A DNA stretch of 64,000 nucleotides from assembly GCA_016789205.1 (NCBI GenBank), contig JAEURF010000001.1:1-64000 (forward strand), read 5' to 3'. The notes below the pieces were generated by a model. The model had not been told where the DNA came from. It made no database searches and worked only from the letters and a program-made list of their open reading frames with translations. Within the stretch, counting starts at the first letter, position 1. Each line of letters starts with the position of its first letter. The DNA comes from Anaerolineales bacterium. Its GTDB lineage: Bacteria; Chloroflexota; Anaerolineae; Anaerolineales; Villigracilaceae. Below, piece after piece: positions 32,508-41,700 of this stretch. A program made the translations under genes and the position numbers.

Positions 32508-33219
32508 TTTGTCTCAACGGATATTGTTTTCCATCGCTCCAATAATAAATAGGCGCAGTCAATTGTTCTCCAATGCGGACTTTCAGAAAGGTGGCGTGAT
32601 CGACAAAAAATACATTTGGAGGAGCGCCAGCGACAGAGCCGGCATGGCGTTCCCCAAGTACAAAATTTTCTACCACTCCTTTCGGTACATCACAGGCAAA
32701 AACCACGAGTGCTTTCGCAGCGAACTTTTCTTCAATCTTTTCTAGATTTCTTGCATAGGCTTGCAACTTACCGCGGATTTTTCCTGAAAAGAAGAAATTA
32801 TTTTTTGTACAATATTCAAAAAGTAACATTCTTCGCTCAGGGTAAATAATTCCCCATTCAGGAACCGATCCACATCCATAGAAGAACCTTTCAGCCACGA
32901 CCACACCATCTGTCCTCGCTCTATAAAAACGAACCAATCCTTCCGTGCAGGCTAGACCATGCGCAACTTTTGAAAGCCCATATAATTCATCTGTTGTTTT
33001 ACCTTTTACATGTTTTGGAGCAACATAAATTAATTTCTTACCGTAACGAATGCTTCGTAGTTTTCTTTGTTTTGAGAGCTTTTGCAAAACACTTTCGGTT
33101 CGTCGATGTCGATTACTTTCTTTGCCCGTAAACCATAGTTGAAAATGTCTTTTAGTCGCCCAATGAAATACCTGGGAGGCTTCGATATACTTCTCTACGG
33201 GAATAGAGTACATAGGCAT
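32500..33219 (-). CDS. Replication-relaxation-like winged-helix protein
   Basis: 239 residues from ATG 33219 (GAAAGGTC upstream). The order is a wHTH-type start (Y-I-E-A-S-Q-V-F-H-W-A-T-K-R-H-F-Q), a basic R-R-T-E-S-V-L-Q-K-L-S-K-Q-R-K-L segment, then G-L-S-K-V-A-H-G-L-A-C-T-E and W-G-I-I-Y-P-E-R-R-M-L-L-F-E. This resembles replication-relaxation (Replic_Relax) proteins, which initiate plasmid/ICE replication or transfer with TraG-like ATPases. No clear nuclease motif seen, so the family name is tentative. It overlaps the ATPase gene by 8 bp. Confidence 0.5.
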   Translation of the reverse strand: MPMYSIPVEKYIEASQVFHWATKRHFQLWFTGKESNRHRRTESVLQKLSKQRKLRSIRYGKKLIYVAPKHVKGKTTDELYGLSKVAHGLACTEGLVRFYRARTDGVVVAERFFYGCGSVPEWGIIYPERRMLLFEYCTKNNFFFSGKIRGKLQAYARNLEKIEEKFAAKALVVFACDVPKGVVENFVLGERHAGSVAGAPPNVFFVDHATFLKVRIGEQLTAPIYYWSDGKQYPLRQNV

Positions 33220-33286
33220 TTTTGACCTTTCTGCGAGGAGTTTGGAAAACAAACTTCCGCCATATATCCACATTAGACTTTCTACA

Positions 33287-33607
33287 TTAGAAAATCAAAT
33301 TCACAATCCAAACAGTAATAAAAGACAGAATCACCCATCCCAACACAATCATTACGAAAGCCAAAAACTTAAAGGTGAAGAAAAGTTGCCGATCCCATTC
33401 GGAAGGAAATCTCGCTGCATCAGCTCGATCTAGCCACTCGTTGGCAATCCTTTCTATTATTATGGGAACTCCACTCCAAAAACTGATAACTGAAGTGAGG
33501 ATGAAGCTGACCATAAATATAATGATCCTGCCAATCCAAGGAAGGAAGAATCTTAAGACTTGGCTTATCAACTGCATCAAAGTTAGGAAATTAATCATTC
33601 GTACCAT
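33287..33607 (-). CDS. Membrane protein of the mobile element, unknown
   Basis: 106 residues from ATG 33607 with two or three hydrophobic helices (about 10-50 and 85-105) and a polar loop W-L-D-R-A-D-A-A-R-F-P-S-E-W. It overlaps the stop of the gene before it by 13 bp and lies upstream of the relaxation-like gene. The arrangement resembles small membrane partners of transfer machines. No family recognised. Confidence 0.5.
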   Translation of the reverse strand: MVRMINFLTLMQLISQVLRFFLPWIGRIIIFMVSFILTSVISFWSGVPIIIERIANEWLDRADAARFPSEWDRQLFFTFKFLAFVMIVLGWVILSFITVWIVNLIF

Positions 33608-34038
33608 GTCATTACCTCCAGCCAAGTGCCATCTTCCAAAACTACAATCAATGCAGGGTCAAGGAGTGCTACCTGAAAGATGAACGTCAAGAAAAACAGC
33701 AATCCTTTTAGTAAATTGCCTAGTAATGCTTCTACATCTGGTAAAATACCGACAGTCTGATTGTTTTTAAAATCTTGTTTCTTCGGTGCTGGTGCGGGTA
33801 AAAGTCGAGGAGCTTCATGAGCAATCACAAACCCCTTGAAACTAAAACCGAACCTTTTCAATGTCTCAATCCTATCTTGAGCAACTTGAGGGACATTCAC
33901 CGGCTCAAAAACCCATTCATCTTTATAGAAAGGTTGAACAGGTACTTCTCCTTGTCCAACAACGCGAAAACGCCAATGATTTTTGTATCCGACTTGTATT
34001 GCTCTGCGTGCTTCATATGAAATAATTTTTGTGTTCAT
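33595..34038 (-). CDS. Hypothetical protein with C-terminal helix
   Basis: 147 residues. Start has basic residues (E-A-R-R-A-I-Q-V-G-Y-K-N-H-W-R-F-R-V). A Pro-rich centre (L-L-P-A-P-A-P-K-K) precedes a hydrophobic segment (about 107-125). Strand content and the P-V-N-V-P-Q sequence suggest a soluble domain tethered to the membrane. First gene of the minus-strand transfer-like set, with GGAGACAAG before its ATG. No family recognised. Confidence 0.45.
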   Translation of the reverse strand: MNTKIISYEARRAIQVGYKNHWRFRVVGQGEVPVQPFYKDEWVFEPVNVPQVAQDRIETLKRFGFSFKGFVIAHEAPRLLPAPAPKKQDFKNNQTVGILPDVEALLGNLLKGLLFFLTFIFQVALLDPALIVVLEDGTWLEVMTWYE

Positions 34039-34123
34039 TCTTGTCTCCTTTTACGTCAATCATATTGATTTCAATTCCAAGCACAATCGCTAAACAGAAC
34101 CTTAGCGCACTAAGGATTAACTT

Positions 34124-35245
34124 ATGAATAATATTGAATCAACGATTTGGCTATTAGCGCACAGCACTAATCCTGAAGACAGGCGCGAGTGGGCGGTCCT
34201 TTATTGGAGATCCCAAGGACTAAAGCATGAAGAAATCGCTGAGAAGTGGGGATATAGTATTAAATGGGTACAGCGTTACACGACGAGAGCAAATAAAAGA
34301 TTTGAAGTTCCCCAACATCTCAATAATTTAGAGAAATTACAATATTTAGAACAAAATGTCTTTCCGCTAATGCGTAAATTTATAGCGAATGAGCCTGACA
34401 GCATTAGAGAATTACCTCCTCCACCTACAGAACTTGAACAAGATATTCATATCAATGAAGATAGTGTAGAAGAACAAAAGGGTGATAAAGTGATTAGCGT
34501 AGATGAAAAAAATAATAATGAAAATCCAAAAGATCCACCAATAATTGAGATTCTTCCTCCTAAACAACTTCCTCCACCAACAGATAGATGGAGAACTTTT
34601 AGACGAGTATTCTTTACCATTGTGAGTTTAGTTATCATCTCTTTAGTGGGATATTTTGCTTACAATCTTGGTCGTGGCGCTACGCCTGTTCCTGAAATAA
34701 TCGTTATCACTGCCACCTCCATTCCTGCAACTGATACTCCCGTTGATACTCCGACACCCATATTTACTCAAACTTCTTTACCTACATTTACCTTCACTGC
34801 TGAGCCATCTTTTACACCCGCTCCAACAGCAACACAAAAAGGTTACTATGATCAAGGTGAAGGTGTTTTACTCGCCGATGGTGTTTATGCATATCTAAAC
34901 GAAGAATTTCAAGGGCCTGGAAATATTTGTTGGAAGCCTAATAACGGCTTTGCGCTCATCATCATCGTCGAGAACAACAGTGATAACGACTATGATGTTC
35001 GGTTTGACGCAACAGGATTTCACGCAAAAGATAATTTAGGAAATGAGTATAAACTCCGAGGTTCGGGAATATTTTATTGCGAAGATAAATTTGGAATTAT
35101 TGAGGGACAGATTAGGGATGGTTCTTCAAATAATATTGGAATGCAATTTGAAGGGATAATTCCATTGGAAGCCGAGTATGTCGATATCACTGTTGATTTT
35201 ATTTCTGGAATAGGCCCCATAATCTTTAGAAAATATATATATTAA
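34124..35245 (+). CDS. Membrane-anchored HTH protein with Pro/Thr-rich linker and extracellular domain
   Basis: 373 residues. The N-terminal HTH (G-L-K-H-E-E-I-A-E-K-W-G-Y-S-I-K-W-V-Q-R-Y, about 31-51) is cytoplasmic. It is followed by an acidic, Pro-rich linker, a helix (about 165-188), a Pro/Thr/Ser-rich outer linker (T-P-V-D-T-P-T-P, T-F-T-A-E-P-S-F-T-P-A-P-T) and an outer domain of about 130 residues with paired Cys (N-I-C-W...F-Y-C). The plan is that of a one-component sensor linking an outside signal to DNA binding. The Thr-Pro linker is typical of Chloroflexota. It is divergent from the 33595 gene. Confidence 0.6.
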   Translation: MNNIESTIWLLAHSTNPEDRREWAVLYWRSQGLKHEEIAEKWGYSIKWVQRYTTRANKRFEVPQHLNNLEKLQYLEQNVFPLMRKFIANEPDSIRELPPPPTELEQDIHINEDSVEEQKGDKVISVDEKNNNENPKDPPIIEILPPKQLPPPTDRWRTFRRVFFTIVSLVIISLVGYFAYNLGRGATPVPEIIVITATSIPATDTPVDTPTPIFTQTSLPTFTFTAEPSFTPAPTATQKGYYDQGEGVLLADGVYAYLNEEFQGPGNICWKPNNGFALIIIVENNSDNDYDVRFDATGFHAKDNLGNEYKLRGSGIFYCEDKFGIIEGQIRDGSSNNIGMQFEGIIPLEAEYVDITVDFISGIGPIIFRKYIY

Positions 35246-36006
35246 CTTTTTCTTGCTTCATAGATCACATGACTTAAAGGATCTACTTTCTTATATTCCG
35301 TCCTACATTCTTTACAGATTGCTCCTGGCCAATTATCTTTTCCTACCCTAATTTTTTGCCCACAAGAACATTCCCATTTTTTTAATGTTGATCTACCTTT
35401 CTCTTTTTCAGGCTTAAACCAATCCCTCTTTTTTTCTTTTTCTCTTGGAACGTCATCTGGACGGTCAATTCCCATTTCTCCCATTAGTTGTGCAAACACC
35501 CCATCTGCTACTGCAATATGACAACCAACATTTGGTAAGGGATGAAGGCCCAAACTTTCGCATTTTTCTACAAACTCTTTATTATGGTGAGAACGTCCAG
35601 GTCGAACGGGATTATTTCCAACCCTTTGTTGCCAAAGGTGAATCTGTTCATGAAGTAAAGTTTCTAGTTGTGCCCATCGTCCATATTGCCAAACCATTTT
35701 TTCATCTTGCTGAATGTAATGTGCAGTATTAAAAGTTATCTCGTCCAATAACCCTTGTGCATTTCTATTAATCGTGTATGCCGCCAAAGTTTTACTGTTT
35801 CTCAAATCATCAAACGATATTACAGGATCGGGCATTTGAGTTCGTTCAATTCTAGCGATAGGGTCAATGAGTCTATCCCTAAATATGACTGCAATATCAT
35901 ATAAGTACTTTGCATCTTCTGAAAATTCCCAATCTCTGGCTGTTTCAGCATTCCTCTTAATTGCAGGTTTTGGATCGAAATCCTCAAGTAATATTTCTTT
36001 CCCCAT
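35242..36006 (-). CDS. SprT-like zinc metalloprotease
   Basis: 254 residues. The active site H-E-Q-I-H-L-W-Q (about 120-127) is the HExxH motif of SprT/SPRTN-type peptidases. The distal ligand is probably His in S-H-H-N-K-E-F (about 141). The C-terminal zinc ribbon has C-S-C-G-Q-K...I-C-K-E-C. SprT-like proteins act on DNA-bound proteins or on covalent adducts, and mobile elements carry them. It overlaps the plus-strand gene's end by 4 bp. Confidence 0.8.
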   Translation of the reverse strand: MGKEILLEDFDPKPAIKRNAETARDWEFSEDAKYLYDIAVIFRDRLIDPIARIERTQMPDPVISFDDLRNSKTLAAYTINRNAQGLLDEITFNTAHYIQQDEKMVWQYGRWAQLETLLHEQIHLWQQRVGNNPVRPGRSHHNKEFVEKCESLGLHPLPNVGCHIAVADGVFAQLMGEMGIDRPDDVPREKEKKRDWFKPEKEKGRSTLKKWECSCGQKIRVGKDNWPGAICKECRTEYKKVDPLSHVIYEARKS

Positions 36007-36193
36007 ATTCTTTTGTTGCCTCAGCGATTATTGTTATTTGTTCCTGTAAAAACTTTTCTATAGCCATATCTAACAATACAGTAAGGGGGATTCCAGTAGC
36101 CAACTTTATTTGATAAAGACTTCTAATCCGCTCACTATGAATTTTTGGTTGATATAGTGATTCATCGTCTTTTCGACCTATCCTATTCTCCAT
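35984..36193 (-). CDS. Small putative DNA-binding protein
   Basis: 69 residues. A polar start (R-K-D-D-E-S-L-Y-Q-P-K-I-H-S-E-R-I-R) leads into two helices (L-Y-Q-I-K-L-A-T-G-I-P-L-T-V-L-L-D-M-A-I-E-K-F-L). The pattern resembles ribbon-helix-helix proteins, where strand residues contact DNA. It ends 23 bp inside the following SprT-like gene and is likely part of the same element operon. Family assignment is tentative. Confidence 0.45.
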   Translation of the reverse strand: MENRIGRKDDESLYQPKIHSERIRSLYQIKLATGIPLTVLLDMAIEKFLQEQITIIAEATKEYGERNIT

Positions 36194-36209
36194 AATTCTT
36201 TTATTAAAC

Positions 36210-36602
36210 TTAACTAAAAATTACTATGACACTTGGAAATGGTGCAGAATTTTTCTGATCATCAAACTTCAATCTTCCCTTTATAAATCTTATATCATCA
36301 GCCTTTAAAATAAAATTGTGCCACCATCTCGTATCAGTTCTACTAGGAATGAGAAAAACTACTGTCTTTCCTTTTAGATGCTCGTCATATCCTTTCTCAA
36401 TCCATTTTCCAATTTCAGAGCCGTAAGGAGGATTAACGAAATTTACCATTCCCCATTCACTTGCCAATCCATCAAAAGTCGGTTTAGGAGGGCAGGGATC
36501 ATAGTCAAAAGAAAATTCTGCATCTAATCCTTGATACAGTGCTTTAGGTGTTTTCCAATTTCCTCTTAGACTTGAAAAAAGCCCTCGATTTATCCTTCCC
36601 AT
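36210..36602 (-). CDS. dam: Phage-type DNA N-6-adenine methyltransferase
   Basis: 130 residues. Matches the small phage Dam family (PF05869): W-K-T-P-K-A-L-Y-Q-G-L-D-A-E-F-x-F-D-Y-D-P-C-P near 16-38, the catalytic N-P-P-Y-G near 57, and a C-terminal S-x-x-D-T-R-W-W-H and P-S-V-I-V-I-F. It methylates adenine in DNA. Being short, it has no recognition-extension domain. It is a typical phage or ICE gene and supports the mobile nature of this stretch. Confidence 0.88.
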   Translation of the reverse strand: MGRINRGLFSSLRGNWKTPKALYQGLDAEFSFDYDPCPPKPTFDGLASEWGMVNFVNPPYGSEIGKWIEKGYDEHLKGKTVVFLIPSRTDTRWWHNFILKADDIRFIKGRLKFDDQKNSAPFPSVIVIFS

Positions 36603-36741
36603 ATTACTGTTATTACTCGAATGCCAAAAGACACTTTCGACATTTATCCATGCAATTTCCAGATCACTTATTTACACTAACAAGTTAAAAGTTTGAGATC
36701 AAGTTATTATCCACACAGTAAAAGAAACAGATAGAAACAAT

Positions 36742-36843
36742 ATGTTCGTCAAACCACACAAATTGCGCCCTACTTATGAGCCCGCGCGACGGCTGGACGG
36801 CGTGACTGGTAAGAGGGGAACAAAGTTGTGGTTTGACGAACAT
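36742..36843. repeat. Inverted-repeat structure upstream of the second recombinase gene
   Basis: ATGTTCGTCAAACCACA (36742-36758) is the exact inverse of the bases at 36827-36843. Imperfect complementarity continues inward for another 15 bp or so. The loop is GC-rich (GCCCGCGCGACGGCTGGACGG), unlike its surroundings. The 102-bp element ends 27 bp before the recombinase ATG. It could be a recombination site, replication origin or structured RNA. Confidence 0.8.
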
Positions 36844-36870
36844 AATTAGAAAATGCTAGAATGATTTTGG

Positions 36871-37767
36871 ATGGGGGAAATAACACTTAGACAAGCTCTT
36901 GAAGAATACAGAACTATCTATCTTGCTTCCCGTAATTTTGCTGAGAGGACTAGGGTAGAGTACATTAATGATCTTCAAGACTTAATTAATTTTCTAGAGC
37001 AAAGCGGACTAAAAGAAGTAAAAAATGTTGGACTTCCACAACTTGAGCGATTCTTAGCAGAACTTGATAGAAGAGGACTTGCAGGATCAACTCGTAAACG
37101 CAAAGTTGTTTCAATCCGTTCTTTCTTGTGGTATCTCTATCAAGACGGATATATCAGTGTAAATCTTTCAAAACGTCTTATTCCACCATTTTCGGAAGCC
37201 AATAATCTGCGATATCTATCAAAATCTGAATTTGAACGCTTGCTAAAAGCGTCTTCTGAAAACCCTCGAGATTTTGCACTAGTTCAGCTCTTGCTTCAGA
37301 CCGGTATTAAACTTTCTGAACTTACTCAATTGACTGTTCAAGATGTCGAGCTTCCCGCTGATATTTATCCTGAAATGAAAAATGTTGGATACCTCCATAT
37401 ATTAGGAAGTAAGACGAAAAAAGGAAGAGTAATACCCTTGAACTCTAAGGTCTGCGTTTCTTTAGCAAATTATTTCAATAGAAGAAAAATAGTTTCAAAC
37501 CAAGCACTATTTATTAATCGGGATGGAGAAACACTAAGCCCAAGAGGTGTAGAAAAAATTGTGCAGAAGTATATGCTCCAAGCGAGTATTGTTAATGCAA
37601 GTGTTCAAAGCCTGAGGCATACTTTTGGAGTCCACCACATCATTGGTGGTGCTACCTTAAAAATGATCAAGGAAGTCATGGGGTATAGAGACCTGCGTGC
37701 AGTTACTATTTACAGAATAATCGTCAAATACGAGTTTAGTAAGCAGATACAGGAACATGCCTTGTAA
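36871..37767 (+). CDS. Tyrosine recombinase-like protein with degenerate active site
   Basis: 298 residues of XerC/D type: N-terminal SAM-like core-binding domain (R-V-E-Y-I-N-D-L-Q-D-L near 26-36), then the catalytic domain. Catalytic positions are altered: T-G-I-K-L-S-E-L has Lys for Arg I, S-L-R-H-T-F-G has Gln before the Leu-Arg pair instead of His, and M-G-Y-R-D has Tyr for the usual H/W. The Arg of the R-H-T motif and the Tyr in T-I-Y-R-I remain. It may be inactive, an accessory protein, or a divergent enzyme. The adjacent inverted repeat (36742-36843) is a possible substrate. Confidence 0.75.
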   Translation: MGEITLRQALEEYRTIYLASRNFAERTRVEYINDLQDLINFLEQSGLKEVKNVGLPQLERFLAELDRRGLAGSTRKRKVVSIRSFLWYLYQDGYISVNLSKRLIPPFSEANNLRYLSKSEFERLLKASSENPRDFALVQLLLQTGIKLSELTQLTVQDVELPADIYPEMKNVGYLHILGSKTKKGRVIPLNSKVCVSLANYFNRRKIVSNQALFINRDGETLSPRGVEKIVQKYMLQASIVNASVQSLRHTFGVHHIIGGATLKMIKEVMGYRDLRAVTIYRIIVKYEFSKQIQEHAL

Positions 37768-37942
37768 ATGACATCTCTCTTATATACTCGGGTACATTTG
37801 AGAAAATTGATTTAGCAATAAAGATATGGGAATAAATATGCTTTCAAACATATATGAAATCAAAGAACATCATTCTACATATCAAATGTTATGATGAAAA
37901 TATGAATTTTCAAGAGTTAATTAGGATGATATCTAAGACAAA

Positions 37943-38674
37943 CTATATCCGAAATGGATTGAAATCTGTATCATAGTCATAGTGATCTATCTGTTCATTT
38001 CTTTTGAGGCCGTTTACGATTGCATATGTCAACGGTGTAAAAGCGATCTCTATGGCCACTTTGAAAACATAATTCGTCAATGTTAGAGTAACAAAGAGAG
38101 ACCAAGGGAAGACGCCAAACATTGAAGCTACTGCCACGAAAGCTAAAGTGTCCACCAACTCGCCAACTAAGGTACTTCCAATAGTTCTTGTCCATAGCCA
38201 GCGCCCTCGCGTCAAAATTTTCATTTTGGCCAGTATAACTGAATTACTAAATTCGCCCAGCAGGTAACCAGCCAAACTTGCTAAAACAATTCCACCAGAG
38301 CTCATACCTCCTAAAATGGCCGTGAATGCAGAATCACCTGCGTACTGCTGCCAGTTGACTTCCCCTGGTAGCTTGTTAACTATCCAAAATGTTGTAGAAG
38401 CTATTACAAGACAAAAGAATCCTAGCCAAATTACCCGACGAGAGAGTTGAAAGCCATAAACTTCGACTAAAATATCGCCAAAAATATAAATAATCGGAAA
38501 AAGTAATGTACCAGCATCAAATGCAAGGGGAATACTAAAGATCTTTGTTCCTAAGTCTATGATTTTTGCAGAGGAAGCAATATTGCTAATAAGTAATACG
38601 GCAATAAAAATTGCCAATACAAAGTCAAAATAATAATAAGTCTTTTTCGAATTCAATTTATTTTCCTTTTCCAT
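37943..38674 (-). CDS. yhhQ: Queuosine-precursor transporter, YhhQ/VUT family
   Basis: 243 residues with about six helices. YhhQ features are present: N-I-A-S-S-A-K-I near 30, G-D-I-L-V-E-V-Y-G near 65-73, G-E-F-S-N-S near 140, and G-x-L-V-x-E-L-x-D-T near 168-176. Members import queuosine precursors (preQ0, preQ1 or queuine) for 7-deazaguanine nucleotides. It lies 70 bp downstream of the DUF1998 helicase, at the far left of the locus that holds the TGT-like gene, so it may supply that system rather than tRNA modification. Confidence 0.88.
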   Translation of the reverse strand: MEKENKLNSKKTYYYFDFVLAIFIAVLLISNIASSAKIIDLGTKIFSIPLAFDAGTLLFPIIYIFGDILVEVYGFQLSRRVIWLGFFCLVIASTTFWIVNKLPGEVNWQQYAGDSAFTAILGGMSSGGIVLASLAGYLLGEFSNSVILAKMKILTRGRWLWTRTIGSTLVGELVDTLAFVAVASMFGVFPWSLFVTLTLTNYVFKVAIEIAFTPLTYAIVNGLKRNEQIDHYDYDTDFNPFRI

Positions 38675-38744
38675 AAAGATTTTTTCGAAATTTAGAAAAA
38701 CAGGATTCGCTGGCGAAATCTATTAAGTCAAAAACCTGAAAACC

Positions 38745-41700
38745 CTAAATAATGTAATCGCTTGGTCGGCGTATGGCACGAAATGGATTTAGTTGATTGA
38801 CTTGATATCCAGGGTTCTGTTGTGCTGCTTCTTGAGTAGCAGTCAAAATATCAGCGTGATTAGCCGTCCATAAAGGGTGCGCTTCAATTAATATTTTTTG
38901 ACGAGATGGTTGAACATATCCGTAAAGGGGGCCGAATTTCGTCCGATTCTCATAACCCAATTGTACAAGCATCTTTGGAAGGGTAATTTCTACCAGTTTT
39001 TTCCATGGGTTCACGCTACTTCCCCAATTGCTAACCAAGTCTATTTTCATATTGCCTAGCCCAATTCGAGCCATATCGAGTGCTAAGCGCCAATCGAGCA
39101 AAGGATGATAGCTCATATTTCCATAATCTCGCAAACATTGATTACACGAGACATCACATACATCGCCATGAGGGCTATCTAGCCACTTGGCCGCAATGGA
39201 GTTAATCGTTGAAGAATCTGCCTGTTCAAGTAACTTTTCAAATTGAGCAGGCTGTCCTAAGAAGGTGCAATATCCAGCTCCATTTTCTAATTGATCACAC
39301 AAAAATGCCTCACCGCCTGGTCGATCATTGGAAAGATAAGTTCGAAATCCGGCTTGTAATTCATTCGTGTCAATATCAAGCTGAACGCAGGCGATCGTCC
39401 TTAGCCAAAATGCAAAGGAATACCAGGCTGCTCTACCTTCAACAGTTTGAGGATCTGCATATATACCTTCGGGGAAATTATCGATGCCAGCCAATAAAAT
39501 GTCCGTTGGTCTCTTAGACAGTAAAGCGATTCTCCAGGACATGTTGTCATCGATTCGTACAGGTTTATAAATGGGATCAGTTGGATATTCTGGCCTGATG
39601 GAATATGCTCCACTTCCTTCGTTCTTTTTTCTTGAAACCGTTGCTGTATAAAAATCAAAACCACCTACACCCCCGTTGTCATTAATCGAAACAATCTGAT
39701 TCTTGAACGACTTGATATTGGTATTTCGAACGATGGTAGGTGATTGATCTGCATCGAAGTACATAGATGGATGAGTCGATCTTGCCATCCATTCAAACTG
39801 CCCTTCAAAATCTGTTGGAACCTGATCAGTAAAAAATCCTCGAGGTTCTCTGGCATCTATCGGACGCAAAGTGTTACTCTTACACACTGGACAAGTTTGT
39901 AGCGGAGGTATTACACCACCACTGAAAGGGATAGGAGACGGACCAACTTTAGTAACCGCAGAACAGGAGTTACAGATTCCAATAATTTCCGAGTTCCCTT
40001 CACTCAAGCTAGGTGTCAAGCCAGGCTTGACTGCCACAATTGGACCATTTGGTTGCAGCTCAACCACTCCTACTGCTGTGTGAACTGCTTTATCTTTAAC
40101 CGTCTGTGAGCCAGGTGCAAATTGTGATATTGCGATATCCAAATCACGATCAACAACGCCCCATTCAGGTGGCCAAGGTTGGGATGAATAAGGCCATATT
40201 GTATAAAGAGGTCTTACTCGAGTTGGGAAACCAAACATTGGTAATAAGCCTGCGTTGGCAAGCCTTTCGCTTAAAGCCGTTTGAATATAGCTTGAACTAG
40301 TAGATGTCTCATCGATAATTTTTACAAGCTCTGTTCTTAAGTAAGTTACCATTTCGTCCCGGAAATTCTTGAAGTTTTGGTTTAATCCCCATTCAGTTTG
40401 TACGCTCAGGGCATCAATAATATTTTCAAGAATTCCTTCATTTGCCGAGTCGTTAAACCAGTTGAGTACTCTCTCTCGATGAACAGGAATCCAATCAGTT
40501 GACAATCCAAATTCTCCGTGCACGCTATCTGCGCCATTGGCAGTTTGTGCGATCTGGCTAGCGATACCAGTAGACTTAAATGCCAACCGAAGCGTTTCTT
40601 TGACCAGAACTCGTCTGAAAATACTTTCACTTTTGTTGCTCACATCAATATAGGGGACAGGTGGGGCATCACCTGTGATGCTTTCCAAGTGCTGAAAATA
40701 ATAATCATCATGACTACGTCCACGACAAAACGTGATTGCGAAGGATACGCCCGTACCTCGTCGTCCAGCTCGTCCAACACGTTGCTGATAATTAAATCTT
40801 CGAGGCGGCATATTAGAAAGCATTACCGCTAATAGAGATCCGATATCCACACCGGCTTCCATTGTCGTCGTCACACTTAGTAAATCAACAGATTGAACAG
40901 CACTGATTTCACCGTGAACAAAAATATCCTGGAACCATCTCTGACGATCGGGGCGAGTATTCTTGTCTGTTTGCCCGGTCAACTCCTCACAATTCATACG
41001 AAAAGGTTTACCTGATTGCTCTGATAAATAAGTATAGTAATCAAAATTTAATGGAACGGGGGCTTTCTCAAGTTTTATCTGACGTTTGCAATCTATGCAT
41101 ATGCCTGTAGCTTCATGTAAATAGAAGGCATGACATGATGGACATCTCCAGCCAGTTAATCTTTCCTCTATTATTTTCTTTGGTTCTAAAATGAATAATT
41201 GTGCTGGATTAATCACCATATTGCTTAATGATGGAATGCCTACGCCAGCTTTTATCAATTCTTGATGAACTTCTTTATCAGAAATCCCGACATTGCTTAA
41301 ATGTTTTAATAAATAGCTCGGCAATGTCGTATCGTTCCCTGGCCAGTACGATGATTTAGCATAAAGGTGTCGTCGTCGAATACCTAACATACGTATTGTC
41401 AGATCTGCTGCCTCAATAATTTTCTGAGTAGGAGTTTGGTTATCTCCTGAACGGAAGGTAACACGACCCTGTCCTAGACCTTCAATTGTTCGCGCGGCAT
41501 GAGGAAATAAGGCGTACATTAACTCCGCTCTCAAGGCAGAATGAATATCTTTGAGATGTTGATCTCTGCCAGCATCCGAAGGCTCACTAATTGGAAGAAT
41601 AGTATCCTGATTGTTCCAGTCATAGCAGTCGTACCAAGGTTTTTTCTTCTTTTCCGATTCAAAAACAAGAATTTCCTGACTCACGCCTCCCGGGTTAACG

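Noticed and set aside
36742..36843. attC-like integron recombination site
   Set aside because: The end core reads GTTTGAC, not the GTTRRRY consensus, and the adjacent recombinase has no integron-type patch that I can see.
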